Virus record (IMG/VR): IMGVR_UViG_3300045920_000048
Location: 1 to 22,702 of that record
From: a virus
Reading direction: 5' to 3' (one strand)
Length of the DNA stretch: 22,702 bases
The stretch's first letter is position 1; each line of letters starts with the position of its first letter. The position numbers and the translations under genes were made by a program. This document shows positions 14,822 through 22,010 of the stretch, piece by piece. Under the pieces are notes generated by a model. The model did no database searches. It was not told where the DNA came from and saw only the letters and a program-made list of their open reading frames with translations.

Positions 14822-15292
14822 TTATGGTGATTTGGCGAGCACGAGGAGCCGCGGCCGGCCGTGGCCGCCGGCCGTCTCGCCGAGCTCGTGCCAGCCGGCT
14901 TTTCGGAAGCACCAGCCGGGCTTCCCGATTGCGCGCACGAGCGAGGGCGCCACGTATGTGTAGAGCGTGCGCGGCCCCCACCGTAGAAACGCGAAGGGCT
15001 CGGCGGCGAGGATCAGCGCCGATGCTTTGAGCGGGCCGTTCTCGCGGCGGAATACCGCGCAGTTGACGCCGCCCTCGGGCGCGAGCCGGCACATATCGCG
15101 GAAGCGTCGCCACACGAGGAGCGCGTCGACCGCTGGCGTGAGGAGCGCGACGTACTCGCCCGGCCCACTGATTTTCGGCGCGGTGCTGCCGCGGCTCGAG
15201 TAGTGGCGGTTGTAGATCGGCCGAAGCCTCGGGTCGCCATCGCGGACCGCGATCCACGGCGAATCGCCGAAGTCGAGCAACGGCTGCGTCAC
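14822..15292 (-). CDS. Mom-like / GNAT-type DNA-modification protein
   Basis: GTG at 15292 overlaps the ASCH gene stop as GTGA; the product has 156 residues. The order of motifs is that of Mom-related phage proteins: RLRPIYNRHYSSR at 22-34, GPGEYVALL at 43-51, a strand VDALLVWRRF, GVNCAVFRREN at 75-85, then the acetyltransferase-like end with LYTYVAPSLVR at 110-120 and GKPGWCFRKAGWHELGET at 123-140, finishing in LLVLAKSP. Mu Mom converts adenine to N6-carbamoylmethyladenine and protects from many restriction enzymes. Relatives with a GNAT core occur in other phages without proven chemistry. The gene is in the same polycistron as two or more DNA methyltransferases, which supports a DNA-protection role. 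Family assignment is from recalled motifs. Confidence 0.65.
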   Translation of the reverse strand: MTQPLLDFGDSPWIAVRDGDPRLRPIYNRHYSSRGSTAPKISGPGEYVALLTPAVDALLVWRRFRDMCRLAPEGGVNCAVFRRENGPLKASALILAAEPFAFLRWGPRTLYTYVAPSLVRAIGKPGWCFRKAGWHELGETAGGHGRPRLLVLAKSP

Positions 15293-15753
15293 GCTTTGAG
15301 CGCCGGTCCCGGTTCGATGTTCTCGAGCAACGACGCGAATGCGGCCGGGATCGCGGAGGTCGGCACCTCAAAGAAACGCTGCCGCCCGATGAACGGTATC
15401 GGCCGGTCGAGCTCCATGCCGAGCGCTCGGCGCCACGCGAAGCGGCCGTCCGAAAAGTCGCCGCATAGCATGTCGCTCTCTGTGAGCTTGACGCGCAGCG
15501 CGGCGTCGCACGGCACGCAAGCGTCGATGTATACGGCTCCGATGATAGCGCCGAGCGGGAACGGGCCGTTCTCGAGGCCGGCCTCGCGCAACGGTTCGGC
15601 GAGCCACGCCCGTTCCTCGACGGTCGGCGGCCGCTTCGCGGCGTGGACGAGGAGCCAGCCACGATGATGCGTCGGCCAGTGCCGCGTCTCGTGTTCCTTG
15701 TCGCCGACGACCCAAAGCGATGCCCACGGCTGCCACATGCTTATCGCTTTCAT
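15289..15753 (-). CDS. ASCH-domain (PUA-like) protein
   Basis: ATG at 15753 overlaps the previous stop as ATGA. The 154-residue protein opens with MKAISMWQPWASLWVVGDKE, then HETRHW at 21-26 and RGWLLVHAAK at 31-40, the classic start of an ASCH domain (KAISIRQPWA, K-x-x-E-x-R-x-W, G-x-x-x-I-x-A). Further on are PLGAIIGAVYIDACV and FAWRRALGMELDRPIPFIG, the second half of the fold. ASCH domains bind nucleic acid or nucleobases; E. coli YqfB with this fold hydrolyses N4-acetylcytidine. In phages it is commonly found next to modification genes. Here it is coupled to the Mom-like gene, so recognition or processing of modified bases is a fair guess. Confidence 0.82.
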   Translation of the reverse strand: MKAISMWQPWASLWVVGDKEHETRHWPTHHRGWLLVHAAKRPPTVEERAWLAEPLREAGLENGPFPLGAIIGAVYIDACVPCDAALRVKLTESDMLCGDFSDGRFAWRRALGMELDRPIPFIGRQRFFEVPTSAIPAAFASLLENIEPGPALKA

Positions 15754-16364
15754 AACCGGCTACACGTCGGGAGCGCGACGAGGTAGCCGCCATCCCGCAG
15801 AATTCGCTCGCAGCGGTGCGTTTCCTTGAGCAAGTCATCGAGCCACGCGAGACCGCCCTGGAATGCGAGCGCGGCCCTGAGCTCGGCGGCGTCCGTCTCA
15901 TAGTTGCCGGGCTCGAAAAGGCAAAGGTCGTCGACCACGATCACGTCGCCGGACAAGTCGCGATGCTCGCGGATCACCGAAACCTCGCCAGCGATCGGCA
16001 CGAGCATGGCCGGCGACTGCTCGGCCACGGTCATTGGCAGGGGATCGAGACGCCCGCTTCCAGGGAAGTGCGCGTCAAGAAACCAAAGCACGCGCCGATC
16101 GAGCGCGTCGAGCTCGACCGCGATTTCCTCGAGCAAGTCCGTCGAATCGCCCCAATAAAGCCGAACGCGCGGCTCGGTCGCGAACACGACGCGGTTGCGG
16201 TGATACGTCTCGTGGTCGATTTCGATCGACCGAATATCCACGAGCTCCGGCACTTGTAGCGCCGCGAGCAAGCTGTGGCCGTGGCCCGTGCCGGTTTCCA
16301 CGAGCGCGTTGAGCTCGTGAGCTCGCACGAGGCCCGGCAATCCGAGCCGGGAAAGCGTTCCCAT
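15750..16364 (-). CDS. Class I SAM methyltransferase-like protein
   Basis: ATG at 16364 overlaps the stop of the DPPY methyltransferase as TAATG; an open frame continues upstream but has no conserved content. The 204-residue product has a Rossmann methyltransferase layout: ALVETGTGHGHSLL at 20-33 (motif I), an acidic strand end RSIEID at 45-50, VRLYWGDSTDLL from 67 (motif III-like), RVLWFLDAHFPG at 91-102, and DVIVVDDLCLF at 130-140. The pair DAH and VDD could bind a metal, as in small-molecule O-methyltransferases of the TylF type. There is no NPPY-type DNA methyltransferase motif, so DNA is an unlikely direct substrate. Target may be a sugar, a base precursor or a protein. Confidence 0.6.
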   Translation of the reverse strand: MGTLSRLGLPGLVRAHELNALVETGTGHGHSLLAALQVPELVDIRSIEIDHETYHRNRVVFATEPRVRLYWGDSTDLLEEIAVELDALDRRVLWFLDAHFPGSGRLDPLPMTVAEQSPAMLVPIAGEVSVIREHRDLSGDVIVVDDLCLFEPGNYETDAAELRAALAFQGGLAWLDDLLKETHRCERILRDGGYLVALPTCSRL

Positions 16365-17050
16365 TAGTGCGCCCTCCAATCGAAAAGCCGCCCCTGTGCG
16401 TGCGCGGCTTCGATCCGCTCGCACGCTTGCTTGTACCAGCACCACTCGCGCTCGATCCCGAGGAACGGAAGGCCGAGGCGCGCGCACGCTACGCCAGTCG
16501 TGCCCGTGCCCATGAACGGGTCGACGACGTGCCCCTCGGGGTGCATCGCAAGTTTCGCGAGGAGCCAATCCATAACCTCGACCGGCTTCTGGTACGGGTG
16601 CCCGGTCGCGACTGTATCGCGATTCAGGCGCGGCGTGCTCGCCTCGAGCAAGTCCGTGCCGCCGAAAAGTTGGAAGCCCTCGGCCGATAGCACGACGATC
16701 GGCTCAACGGACCACGCGACGCGCCCCGCGACTTGTGGCTTCGGGTCGCGCTTGCGCATGTAGAGAAACCGGCATTTTCGGTACCCGGCCTCGGTCGCCG
16801 CCGCGAGGAGCTCGGGCATATTGGCCGGCGCGTAGAACGTGAGCACCGGGGCCGGCGCGACTTCGCGGAGCCAATCGACGCTGCAAGCATCCCACGGTTC
16901 GCGCACGAGAGCCGCGGCCGGGTTGCTTCCCAGGCCCGATTCCGGTCGACGCCATCCGCCGGTTCCGTAGGGCGGATCGGTCACGACGACGTCCTTTGCG
17001 CGATGCACGAGCGTGCCGAGCATCCCGCGGGAGTCGCAGCAGAAAAGCAT
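16364..17050 (-). CDS. DNA methyltransferase, beta class, probably adenine-N6
   Basis: ATG at 17050 is preferred because family members begin shortly before a phrase like FCCDSRGMLGTL; ATG at 17077 in the same frame is the alternative. The product has 228 residues. VVVTDPPYGTGG has DPPY at 25-28 (motif IV). ATGHPYQKPVEVMDWL at 148-163 and VVDPFMGTGTTGVACA at 175-190 (motif I) follow. Motif IV before motif I is the beta order; DPPY favours N6-adenine. The target-recognition part between them is short, so the enzyme is compact. It follows the C5-methyltransferase by 13 bases and no restriction enzyme is encoded nearby, so it is an orphan protective methylase. Target sequence cannot be predicted. 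Confidence 0.87.
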   Translation of the reverse strand: MLFCCDSRGMLGTLVHRAKDVVVTDPPYGTGGWRRPESGLGSNPAAALVREPWDACSVDWLREVAPAPVLTFYAPANMPELLAAATEAGYRKCRFLYMRKRDPKPQVAGRVAWSVEPIVVLSAEGFQLFGGTDLLEASTPRLNRDTVATGHPYQKPVEVMDWLLAKLAMHPEGHVVDPFMGTGTTGVACARLGLPFLGIEREWCWYKQACERIEAAHAQGRLFDWRAH

Positions 17051-17063
17051 CGCCCGGCCGATC

Positions 17064-18362
17064 CTACGCGAGAACATGGTCGAGCTTGCGGCCGATCCAC
17101 GCGAGCACGGGCACGGCCATCGAATTGCCGAGCGCCGCGTAGCGCAGCGTGTCCGCGGCCGGCGCGATCGCTCGCCGCCGTTTCGGGCGGTACGGGATCT
17201 CGGTGAAGTCATCGGGGAATCCCTGCAAGCGTTCACACTCGCGCGGTGTGAGCCTCCGAACCGCGACGTCGGAGACCATCGCCCTCGAGGCGCCGCCATC
17301 GGCGGACCGCAACGCCGGGCTCACCGTTGAGAGCTCGAGCGCGAGGCCCTCACGGTCGCGCATGGCGAGAGCGACGGCGGGCGGCTTCGCGCTCGAGGCA
17401 AGGGCGGCCGTCTCGGGATCGCACGCGGAGCGGTTCTCGGGGTGCGTCAATTGCGTTTCATCGAAGCACGCGACCACGTTGCGCAGCCGGAAGTTGTTGC
17501 CCTCGTGCGTGTAGTTCCGCGCGTTCATCGCCGTCAACGGCTCGGCGATCTCCTCGACGATCACGTGGTTGCCGGTCGCCTCCTCGGCGCCCGTTCGCGG
17601 GCCGGCTCCGTGCGAGTTCGAGAGCAACGGCCCCGCGACGAGGAGCCCTTCGCGGCCGTCGCCGCCACACGGGCTGCTACCGTCGAGAGCGCGCGCTGTA
17701 AGTGTTCCGGAAGCACGCGCCCCCGGCGCTCGGCGCGGCGGATGATCCCCGCGCACGCTTTCGCGCTCAAGTAGTACCGGGGCGCGATCGTGCCAGCGTC
17801 CAGAATCGACGAGAGCGAACAAGCGTTCGCGCCGCTGCGCCACGCCGAACCATTGCGCGTCCAGCACGCCCCACTCGAGGAGGCCGATCTTGCCGAGCGC
17901 CAGCCCTTCAGTGTCCCATCCGTCTCGGGGCGGCTCGAGGTCGGCCCCTGCCAGCGTAGAAACCACTTGAGCAAAATCTCGGCCGCCGCGGTTCGTGAGC
18001 GCCCCCGGCACGTTCTCCCAAAGAGCGAATCGGGCGCCGCAAAAGCGTCGTGCTGCATTGAAAAGCCTCGCGTAGTGGAAGAACAACGCCGAGCGCGTGC
18101 CCTTGAGGCCGGCGCGCTTACCCGCAACGGATAGATCCTGACACGGCGTGCCCCCGACCACGAGGTCGAGCGGCCCGAGCTCGGCGATCGCCGTGCTCGT
18201 CAATTTCGTGATGTCGCCCAAGTTCGGCACGTGCGGCCAATGATGCGCGAGCACGGCCGAGCAATAGCGGTCGTTCTCGGCGAAGGCGGCCGGCTGCCAT
18301 CCGAGCGGCGCCCAGGCGATCGTCGCGGCCTCGATTCCGCTGCAAAGGCTAAGGTAACGCAT
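17064..18362 (-). CDS. DNA (cytosine-5) methyltransferase
   Basis: ATG at 18362 gives 432 residues beginning MRYLSLCSGIEAATIAW (motif I) and overlaps the preceding stop by 14 bases. All main motifs are present: GGTPCQDLSVAGKRAG with the catalytic Cys74, WENVPGALTN with the ENV around 116, QRRERLFALVD from 176 (motif VIII), RRLTPRECERLQGFPDDF near 370 (motif IX) and LRYAALGNSMAVPV near 408 (motif X). A long target-recognition region, about 200-360, contains SGTLTARALDG and EEIAEPLTAMNAR repeats of the kind common in phage enzymes of this family. It makes 5-methylcytosine. No cognate restriction endonuclease is present, so it likely defends phage DNA against host restriction. Confidence 0.94.
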   Translation of the reverse strand: MRYLSLCSGIEAATIAWAPLGWQPAAFAENDRYCSAVLAHHWPHVPNLGDITKLTSTAIAELGPLDLVVGGTPCQDLSVAGKRAGLKGTRSALFFHYARLFNAARRFCGARFALWENVPGALTNRGGRDFAQVVSTLAGADLEPPRDGWDTEGLALGKIGLLEWGVLDAQWFGVAQRRERLFALVDSGRWHDRAPVLLERESVRGDHPPRRAPGARASGTLTARALDGSSPCGGDGREGLLVAGPLLSNSHGAGPRTGAEEATGNHVIVEEIAEPLTAMNARNYTHEGNNFRLRNVVACFDETQLTHPENRSACDPETAALASSAKPPAVALAMRDREGLALELSTVSPALRSADGGASRAMVSDVAVRRLTPRECERLQGFPDDFTEIPYRPKRRRAIAPAADTLRYAALGNSMAVPVLAWIGRKLDHVLA

Positions 18363-18615
18363 CACTCGCCGCCGCGACGATTGCCGCCAGTCGTTCGAGC
18401 GCATGGAATTCGGTCATTTGATGCCAGCGCCGATCCTCGAGAATCGCGACAGCCTCGCATGGTGAGAGCCCGCCGCGTTCCCGTAGCCTGGCGAGGCTTT
18501 GCATGTGATTCCGCTGCGCCTGTTTCTCGTGGCCGGCGATGATTCGCCACGGTAGCGGAGCCAATTTCACCGTGCGGAATTGGCTCACGATCGGCATGGG
18601 CGCCTCGTCACGCAT
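18349..18615 (-). CDS. Conserved small phage protein, 88 residues, unknown function
   Basis: ATG at 18615 overlaps the winged-helix-like gene by 8 bases; the end overlaps the C5-methyltransferase start by 14. The sequence has a conserved-looking core LAPLPWRIIAGHEKQAQRN followed by LARLRERGGLSPCEAVAILE and DRRWHQM. Small proteins with the pattern H-x-x-QAQRNH and RGGLSxxEAVAxLExR are, to my memory, frequent in phage early regions and lack a known function. It is helical, soluble and without a signal peptide. The tight overlap suggests that it is made at a ratio coupled to the methyltransferase. Confidence 0.65.
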   Translation of the reverse strand: MRDEAPMPIVSQFRTVKLAPLPWRIIAGHEKQAQRNHMQSLARLRERGGLSPCEAVAILEDRRWHQMTEFHALERLAAIVAAASDALP

Positions 18616-18877
18616 CGGCCAAGGCGCGCTCGCCCTCCGGCGTGAGCACGTAACGCGAGAAACGCGGCCCCGTGAACGGTTCGTCGGGCTTGTACGGCAC
18701 CATGAGGTCGCGCAGATACCCGCGCGCGCGTAGGTGCCGGATCACGTTCACCGTGCGCCGCGGGTTTTTCGGCGCTTGCAACAGCGCGAACTCGGTCCAC
18801 ATGGCCGGGCGCTTGAGGTCGCGAAGCCGCTCGAGCGCGAGGCGAAGGGCGGGCGGCAGTCGCTTGCTCGGCATCAT
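18608..18877 (-). CDS. Small winged-helix-like protein, 89 residues
   Basis: ATG at 18877 overlaps the preceding stop as ATGA. The 89-residue product has helices in LPPALRLALERLRDL and AMWTEFALLQAPK, a basic helix RRTVNVIRHLRARGYLRDL that could be a recognition helix, and an end with a strand FSRYVLTPEGERALADA, the common end of winged-helix regulators. A role as a small DNA-binding regulator of the polycistron is reasonable, but the family was not identified. A longer reading upstream lies mostly over the neighbouring gene in another frame and was rejected. Confidence 0.55.
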   Translation of the reverse strand: MMPSKRLPPALRLALERLRDLKRPAMWTEFALLQAPKNPRRTVNVIRHLRARGYLRDLMVPYKPDEPFTGPRFSRYVLTPEGERALADA

Positions 18878-19059
18878 CGGTTCCCGAAGTCGTCGCGCGG
18901 CGGCGGCAGCGGGCCGCGACGCAGCGGAGGCCGCTCGTCGCGCATCGTTTGGCGTTCGATGTCGGCTTCGACCTCGCGAATGACCCAATGCGCGAGCATC
19001 GGGTAGGCCCACCAGCGTGCGCGCGGGCTCGGGCCGCCTTCGTCGCCGTAATCGTTCAC
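18874..19059 (-). CDS. Small hypothetical protein, 61 residues
   Basis: GTG at 19059 overlaps the stop of the DUF1064 gene as GTGA and its own stop overlaps the next gene as ATGA, so it fills the space between two clear genes without gaps. It has a central helix AHWVIREVEADIERQTMRDE and a Pro/Arg-rich end LRRGPLPPPRDDFG. No family is recognised. Support comes from overlap pattern and space, not from homology. Confidence 0.5.
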   Translation of the reverse strand: MNDYGDEGGPSPRARWWAYPMLAHWVIREVEADIERQTMRDERPPLRRGPLPPPRDDFGNR

Positions 19060-19406
19060 ACGAGCTCCACGTGAACGCCGTAGATTGCGCGCACGAGGGC
19101 GCGCTTGATTTTCGAGGCCGGCGTATCCACGCCCTTCGCATCCTCGACGTGCAGGATGCCATCGGCGTCGAGGTAGCGGAAGTCGGCGCGGTAGATCATC
19201 GGGCGCCCCGAGTCGTAGCGCACGACGCGGCTCGCGATTTCGATCGGGTAACTCGGCTGCCGCTGGAGTTGCATGATCTTGCCGAGGCGCTCAAGCGTTA
19301 GAAGCTGCTGCCATCGCCGGGCCTCGCGCTTCGAATCGAACTTTTCGCCCTCGATCGTGACGCGAGTCGCCCCGTACTTGTTTCTTTTTTTTCTCGGCCA
19401 ACGCAT
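19056..19406 (-). CDS. DUF1064 family protein (predicted nuclease-like)
   Basis: ATG at 19406 has GGAGCGG about nine bases upstream. The 116-residue protein shows the DUF1064 order: KYGATRVTIEGEKFDSKREARRW at 10-32 (KYGA...FDSK-EAR), a helix LLTLERLGKIMQLQRQPSYP, RVVRYDSGRPMIYRADFRYL with the acidic D in YRADF, and HVEDAKGVDT with the E-D-x-K of a PD-(D/E)XK-like nuclease. Members are regarded as possible Holliday-junction or related endonucleases; activity of this group is not firmly known. A run of eight A on the coding strand near the start encodes RKKR. It leads a block of four tightly overlapping small genes. Confidence 0.85.
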   Translation of the reverse strand: MRWPRKKRNKYGATRVTIEGEKFDSKREARRWQQLLTLERLGKIMQLQRQPSYPIEIASRVVRYDSGRPMIYRADFRYLDADGILHVEDAKGVDTPASKIKRALVRAIYGVHVELV

Positions 19407-19666
19407 TGCTGCACCGCTCCGCTATATGAGTTCGGACGTAAGCCGCTTACCAGCGTGCGGCGCCGGTCTCCGAGCCGGCGGCCCCTTTCTCGGCGGCATC
19501 CGCCGCGGTGCTCGAAGGGCTTCCCGGTCGGCGCGTCGCAAAAACCGCGCCGAGAGCCGCCCCATCCCTGTCGCGGGCCGCGCCCGCGGATCGTCCCGCG
19601 CGGCGGTTAATCACTTGGGTTGAAACGCTAAAAGCGCGGCCCGCTTGCCTCGAGTATAGCGTGCGC
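19407..19666. other. Longest intergenic stretch, with three perfect GC-rich hairpins
   Basis: No convincing gene is seen in these 260 bases. Three perfect stems occur: 6 bp with an 8-base loop at 19461-19480, 6 bp with a 3-base loop at 19491-19505, and 7 bp with a 3-base loop at 19572-19588. None is followed by a U tract on either strand. Just before the DUF1064 start a CATATAG word at about 19421-19427 is the only AT-rich promoter-like box, with no good -35. The stretch lies between the glycosyltransferase cassette and the DNA-modification block and may separate two transcription units. Confidence 0.45.
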
Positions 19667-20500
19667 CTAGCGCATCATGGAAGCGGCCAGCCGCGCGAGT
19701 TCCGCGGCCGGCGGGGCGGTCGGCGTATCGACTGGCAGATACGGGGCCTCGGGCGCGACCCAGGCCCGCGGATTCAAGGGCACGATCGGCCGCAAGGCTA
19801 CGCATGGCGTCCGGAAATGGTTCGCCAAGATCGTCATCCCCGAGATAACGCCGATGACCACGCGCGCGTGTTGAATGATCCCGGCGACTTGCGGGAGCGA
19901 CGTGCGCCCGACGAGGTCGACCACTTTACCCGCGACCGAGCGCGAGAAATTCGCATCCCACGCGGCGCCGATCAGCGTCGGCGGGGCGCCCGTGATGATG
20001 CCGAGCTCCTCGATTAGTGCGCGCCAGTAGTCCGGCCCGAGGTTCGGAGCCCAGGCGGCGTTTACGCCATCGCTCGAGGCGTAGACCACGGCGCCCGGAG
20101 CTCGCCCCGGCGCGATCGTGTTGACCGGAAACGCCAGATCCGGCGGGCCGAGCTCGGGGAGCCAATCGGCGAGCATCCCGCCACGATCGAGCACGCCGTT
20201 CGGCCAAAGCGTCGTGTGAAGCCCCGCGTTGTTGTAGTTCGAGTAGCCAACGGTGAGGCATCCCTGATCGGGGCGGAAGGGCCGCTCGGCGGTCGCGGTC
20301 ACAAGCTGCGGCACCATTTTCGACCAATCGAGCGCGCGCGTAAGGCTCGTTTTCTGCACGTACATGGTGAGCGTGTGCGCGCCGTAGAGCCGGCGGATCG
20401 CCGCGAGCTTGGTCAATACCCAATAGCAGTCGCCCACGCCCGGGGGCGCGCCGATGCGGACGTGGCGCGCGGGCCTTATATGCTTCGGGAAGAAAGCCAC
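19667..20500 (-). CDS. GT9-like glycosyltransferase (second of pair)
   Basis: GTG at 20500 is the start: a GAGGAG site lies eight bases upstream and the open frame before it is low-complexity and lies over the first glycosyltransferase. The product has 277 residues: MAFFPKHIRPARHVRIGAP, then GVGDCYWVLTKLAAIRRLYG (G-x-G-D at the start of the first Rossmann unit), and a C-terminal unit with PTLIGAAWDANF, VVDLVGRTSLPQVAGIIQHA and RVVIGVISGMTILANHFRTP. The last stretch parallels the heptosyltransferase pattern D-x-x-G-x-[TS]-L-x-x-x-A-x-[LI] and GxDSGxxHLA, but ISGMT replaces DSGxxH, so catalysis may differ. A role in adding a sugar to LPS, virion protein or DNA base is possible. Overlaps the upstream partner by 25 bases. 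Confidence 0.66.
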   Translation of the reverse strand: MAFFPKHIRPARHVRIGAPPGVGDCYWVLTKLAAIRRLYGAHTLTMYVQKTSLTRALDWSKMVPQLVTATAERPFRPDQGCLTVGYSNYNNAGLHTTLWPNGVLDRGGMLADWLPELGPPDLAFPVNTIAPGRAPGAVVYASSDGVNAAWAPNLGPDYWRALIEELGIITGAPPTLIGAAWDANFSRSVAGKVVDLVGRTSLPQVAGIIQHARVVIGVISGMTILANHFRTPCVALRPIVPLNPRAWVAPEAPYLPVDTPTAPPAAELARLAASMMR

Positions 20501-21324
20501 GCTGCGATCTCCTCGAGCACTTGCGGGGGCTCGAGCCGGGGGACGATCTTGAGGTGCGGCGATCGGAACGCGAGCCGGTTTTGCCGCGCGTGCGGTAGGT
20601 CGGTTTGGTGCCCGTCGTAGATCGTCACTTGTGGCACTCCGAGGTAGCCGGCGAGCACCGTCAGGCCGTTCTCCGGGCCGAGATAAAACCGGCACGCGCA
20701 CATGAGCCGGCAAAGATCGAGGAACGGCCGCCCGAGCTCGCGACGTCGGGCGGACGGCAACGGGTGATCGTGGCGAGCTCCCGTCTGGACGACGATCATT
20801 TGGCGGCCTAATTCCTGGGCGGTAGCGCACCAGTTCACGTAGCCCCACTCACGGTTGCCGCGCTCGGTGAATTTCGAGTGCGCGACCATGAGCGCGTAGG
20901 AGCCGCCACGCTTCCACGCGAACGGCGCCTGAGACGGTCCAAAGATCGGAAACAAGTCGGGCTCGTAGCGGATCGGCAAGCCCGTGATGTCGCCCCAATT
21001 GATCGCGGTCGACTCGAGATACGAATCGGGCGGCCACTTGCGATAGATGAGCTCGAACGCCTCGTGGTACGGCACGCGCGGCTGGCCGATCCGAAACCGG
21101 ACGTCCGATGCGCGCCACGCTTGCGCGGCGATGCCCTGGGGATCTCGGTGTCTCGCCCATAGCTCCACGTCGGGCCGTTGCCGGTTGACCATTTTCGCGA
21201 CGGCCAACGCAAAGAGCCAATCGCCGAAACCTTGGTAGCGGCGGCTGATGTAGACACGGGGGCCGGTTACGACGCGATCCCGTAGGCGACGATCTTGCCC
21301 GGCACCGGCCGATCGACGACCCAC
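20476..21324 (-). CDS. GT9-like glycosyltransferase (first of pair)
   Basis: The conserved part begins at RVYISRRYQGFGDWLFALAV. The start before it is uncertain: GTG 21324 is used here; GTG 21381, with GGGAG eight bases before it, is possible but would overlap the methyltransferase by 115 bases. From 21324 the product has 282 residues. GFGDWLFALAVAKMV is the G-x-G-D N-terminal motif of heptosyltransferase-like enzymes. The C-terminal half has ELGRQMIVVQTGARHDHPLP and FLDLCRLMCACRFYLGPENG followed by LTVLAGYLGVPQVTIYDGH, equivalent to the GxDSG-x-x-HLAAALGxPxVxLxG motif. It is coupled to the methyltransferase before and glycosyltransferase after, so these three probably act on one acceptor. 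Acceptor and donor are unknown. Confidence 0.65.
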   Translation of the reverse strand: MGRRSAGAGQDRRLRDRVVTGPRVYISRRYQGFGDWLFALAVAKMVNRQRPDVELWARHRDPQGIAAQAWRASDVRFRIGQPRVPYHEAFELIYRKWPPDSYLESTAINWGDITGLPIRYEPDLFPIFGPSQAPFAWKRGGSYALMVAHSKFTERGNREWGYVNWCATAQELGRQMIVVQTGARHDHPLPSARRRELGRPFLDLCRLMCACRFYLGPENGLTVLAGYLGVPQVTIYDGHQTDLPHARQNRLAFRSPHLKIVPRLEPPQVLEEIAAWLSSRSI

Positions 21325-21992
21325 GGCCGGAAGCCGCTGCGGCGTAGGAGCTCGTGGAGTGCCTCGTCGGTGAAGAACCACAAGTGCTCCCGCTTAAAGT
21401 GATGATCGCCGACGCCAGCCGGCGCGAACACGTCCGGCACGTCGACCACGATCACGCCGCGGCTGCACAATCGCGCGCGCGCGCGCTCGAGCTCGGCGAG
21501 CGGGTCGACCAAGTGCTCGAGAACATCGTGGTAGGTGAGCAGCGAGAACTCGCCGTCGACGTCGTCGATCGTCCCGTGTTGCACGGCGTCCCGCGTCATC
21601 GTTGGGTCGGGATCGACGCCGAGCGCCGGGAGCTCGAGGCGGCGCAAGTAGTCCACGAACGCGCCGTTCGCGGCGCCGACGTCGAGCGCGCGGAAGTGCG
21701 GGACCTCGAGTTGCCCGTCGAGGATCGACCGATAGTGCGCCCATCGGACTTGCGCGACGTGGAGGTCGTGCGCGTAGCGGTCGCGGTAGGGCACGCATCC
21801 CGGGTGCCGTTCGGCGTTCGCGTGATAGGCGCCCTCGTATTGCTCCTCGATCGCGGCGCGCGTCTCGGTCGTGATTTGATGCAGCGTCCCGCAATGCTGG
21901 CATCCGGCCACGGGCAGGCCCGTGAGCGGCGCAGCGAATTCGCGGAACGGCCCCGCGGAGCCGCACAAGCACCGCACGATCAGTCGACCCAT
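21267..21992 (-). CDS. SAM-dependent methyltransferase with N-terminal zinc ribbon
   Basis: ATG at 21992 is preceded by AAGGGG five bases upstream; a perfect hairpin lies 18 bases before the start. The 241-residue product has a likely zinc ribbon: two Cys in VRCLCGSAG (residues 8 and 10) and two in GCQHCGTLH (about 31 and 34). The methyltransferase follows: FRALDVGAANGAFVDYLR (motif I), ALGVDPDPT, FSLLTYHDVLEHLVDPLAEL (D-V-L-E-H of Methyltransf_23), CSRGVIVVDVPD and HLWFFTDEALHELLRRSGF. Enzymes of this build are frequent in surface-sugar biosynthesis gene clusters, where they methylate sugars or glycans. The gene opens the glycosyltransferase cassette. Substrate cannot be read from the sequence. 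Confidence 0.8.
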   Translation of the reverse strand: MGRLIVRCLCGSAGPFREFAAPLTGLPVAGCQHCGTLHQITTETRAAIEEQYEGAYHANAERHPGCVPYRDRYAHDLHVAQVRWAHYRSILDGQLEVPHFRALDVGAANGAFVDYLRRLELPALGVDPDPTMTRDAVQHGTIDDVDGEFSLLTYHDVLEHLVDPLAELERARARLCSRGVIVVDVPDVFAPAGVGDHHFKREHLWFFTDEALHELLRRSGFRPWVVDRPVPGKIVAYGIAS

Positions 21993-22010
21993 GATTGCCC
22001 CTTGTCCGAA

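Noticed and set aside
19375-19400. Run of eight A in the DUF1064 gene as a programmed frameshift site
   Set aside because: The zero frame continues as a complete DUF1064 protein, and no stimulatory structure or useful alternative frame is evident.
20501-20848. Upstream extension of the second GT9-like gene
   Set aside because: It overlaps the first glycosyltransferase, is Arg/Pro-rich, and a GAGGAG site eight bases before GTG 20500 gives a better start.
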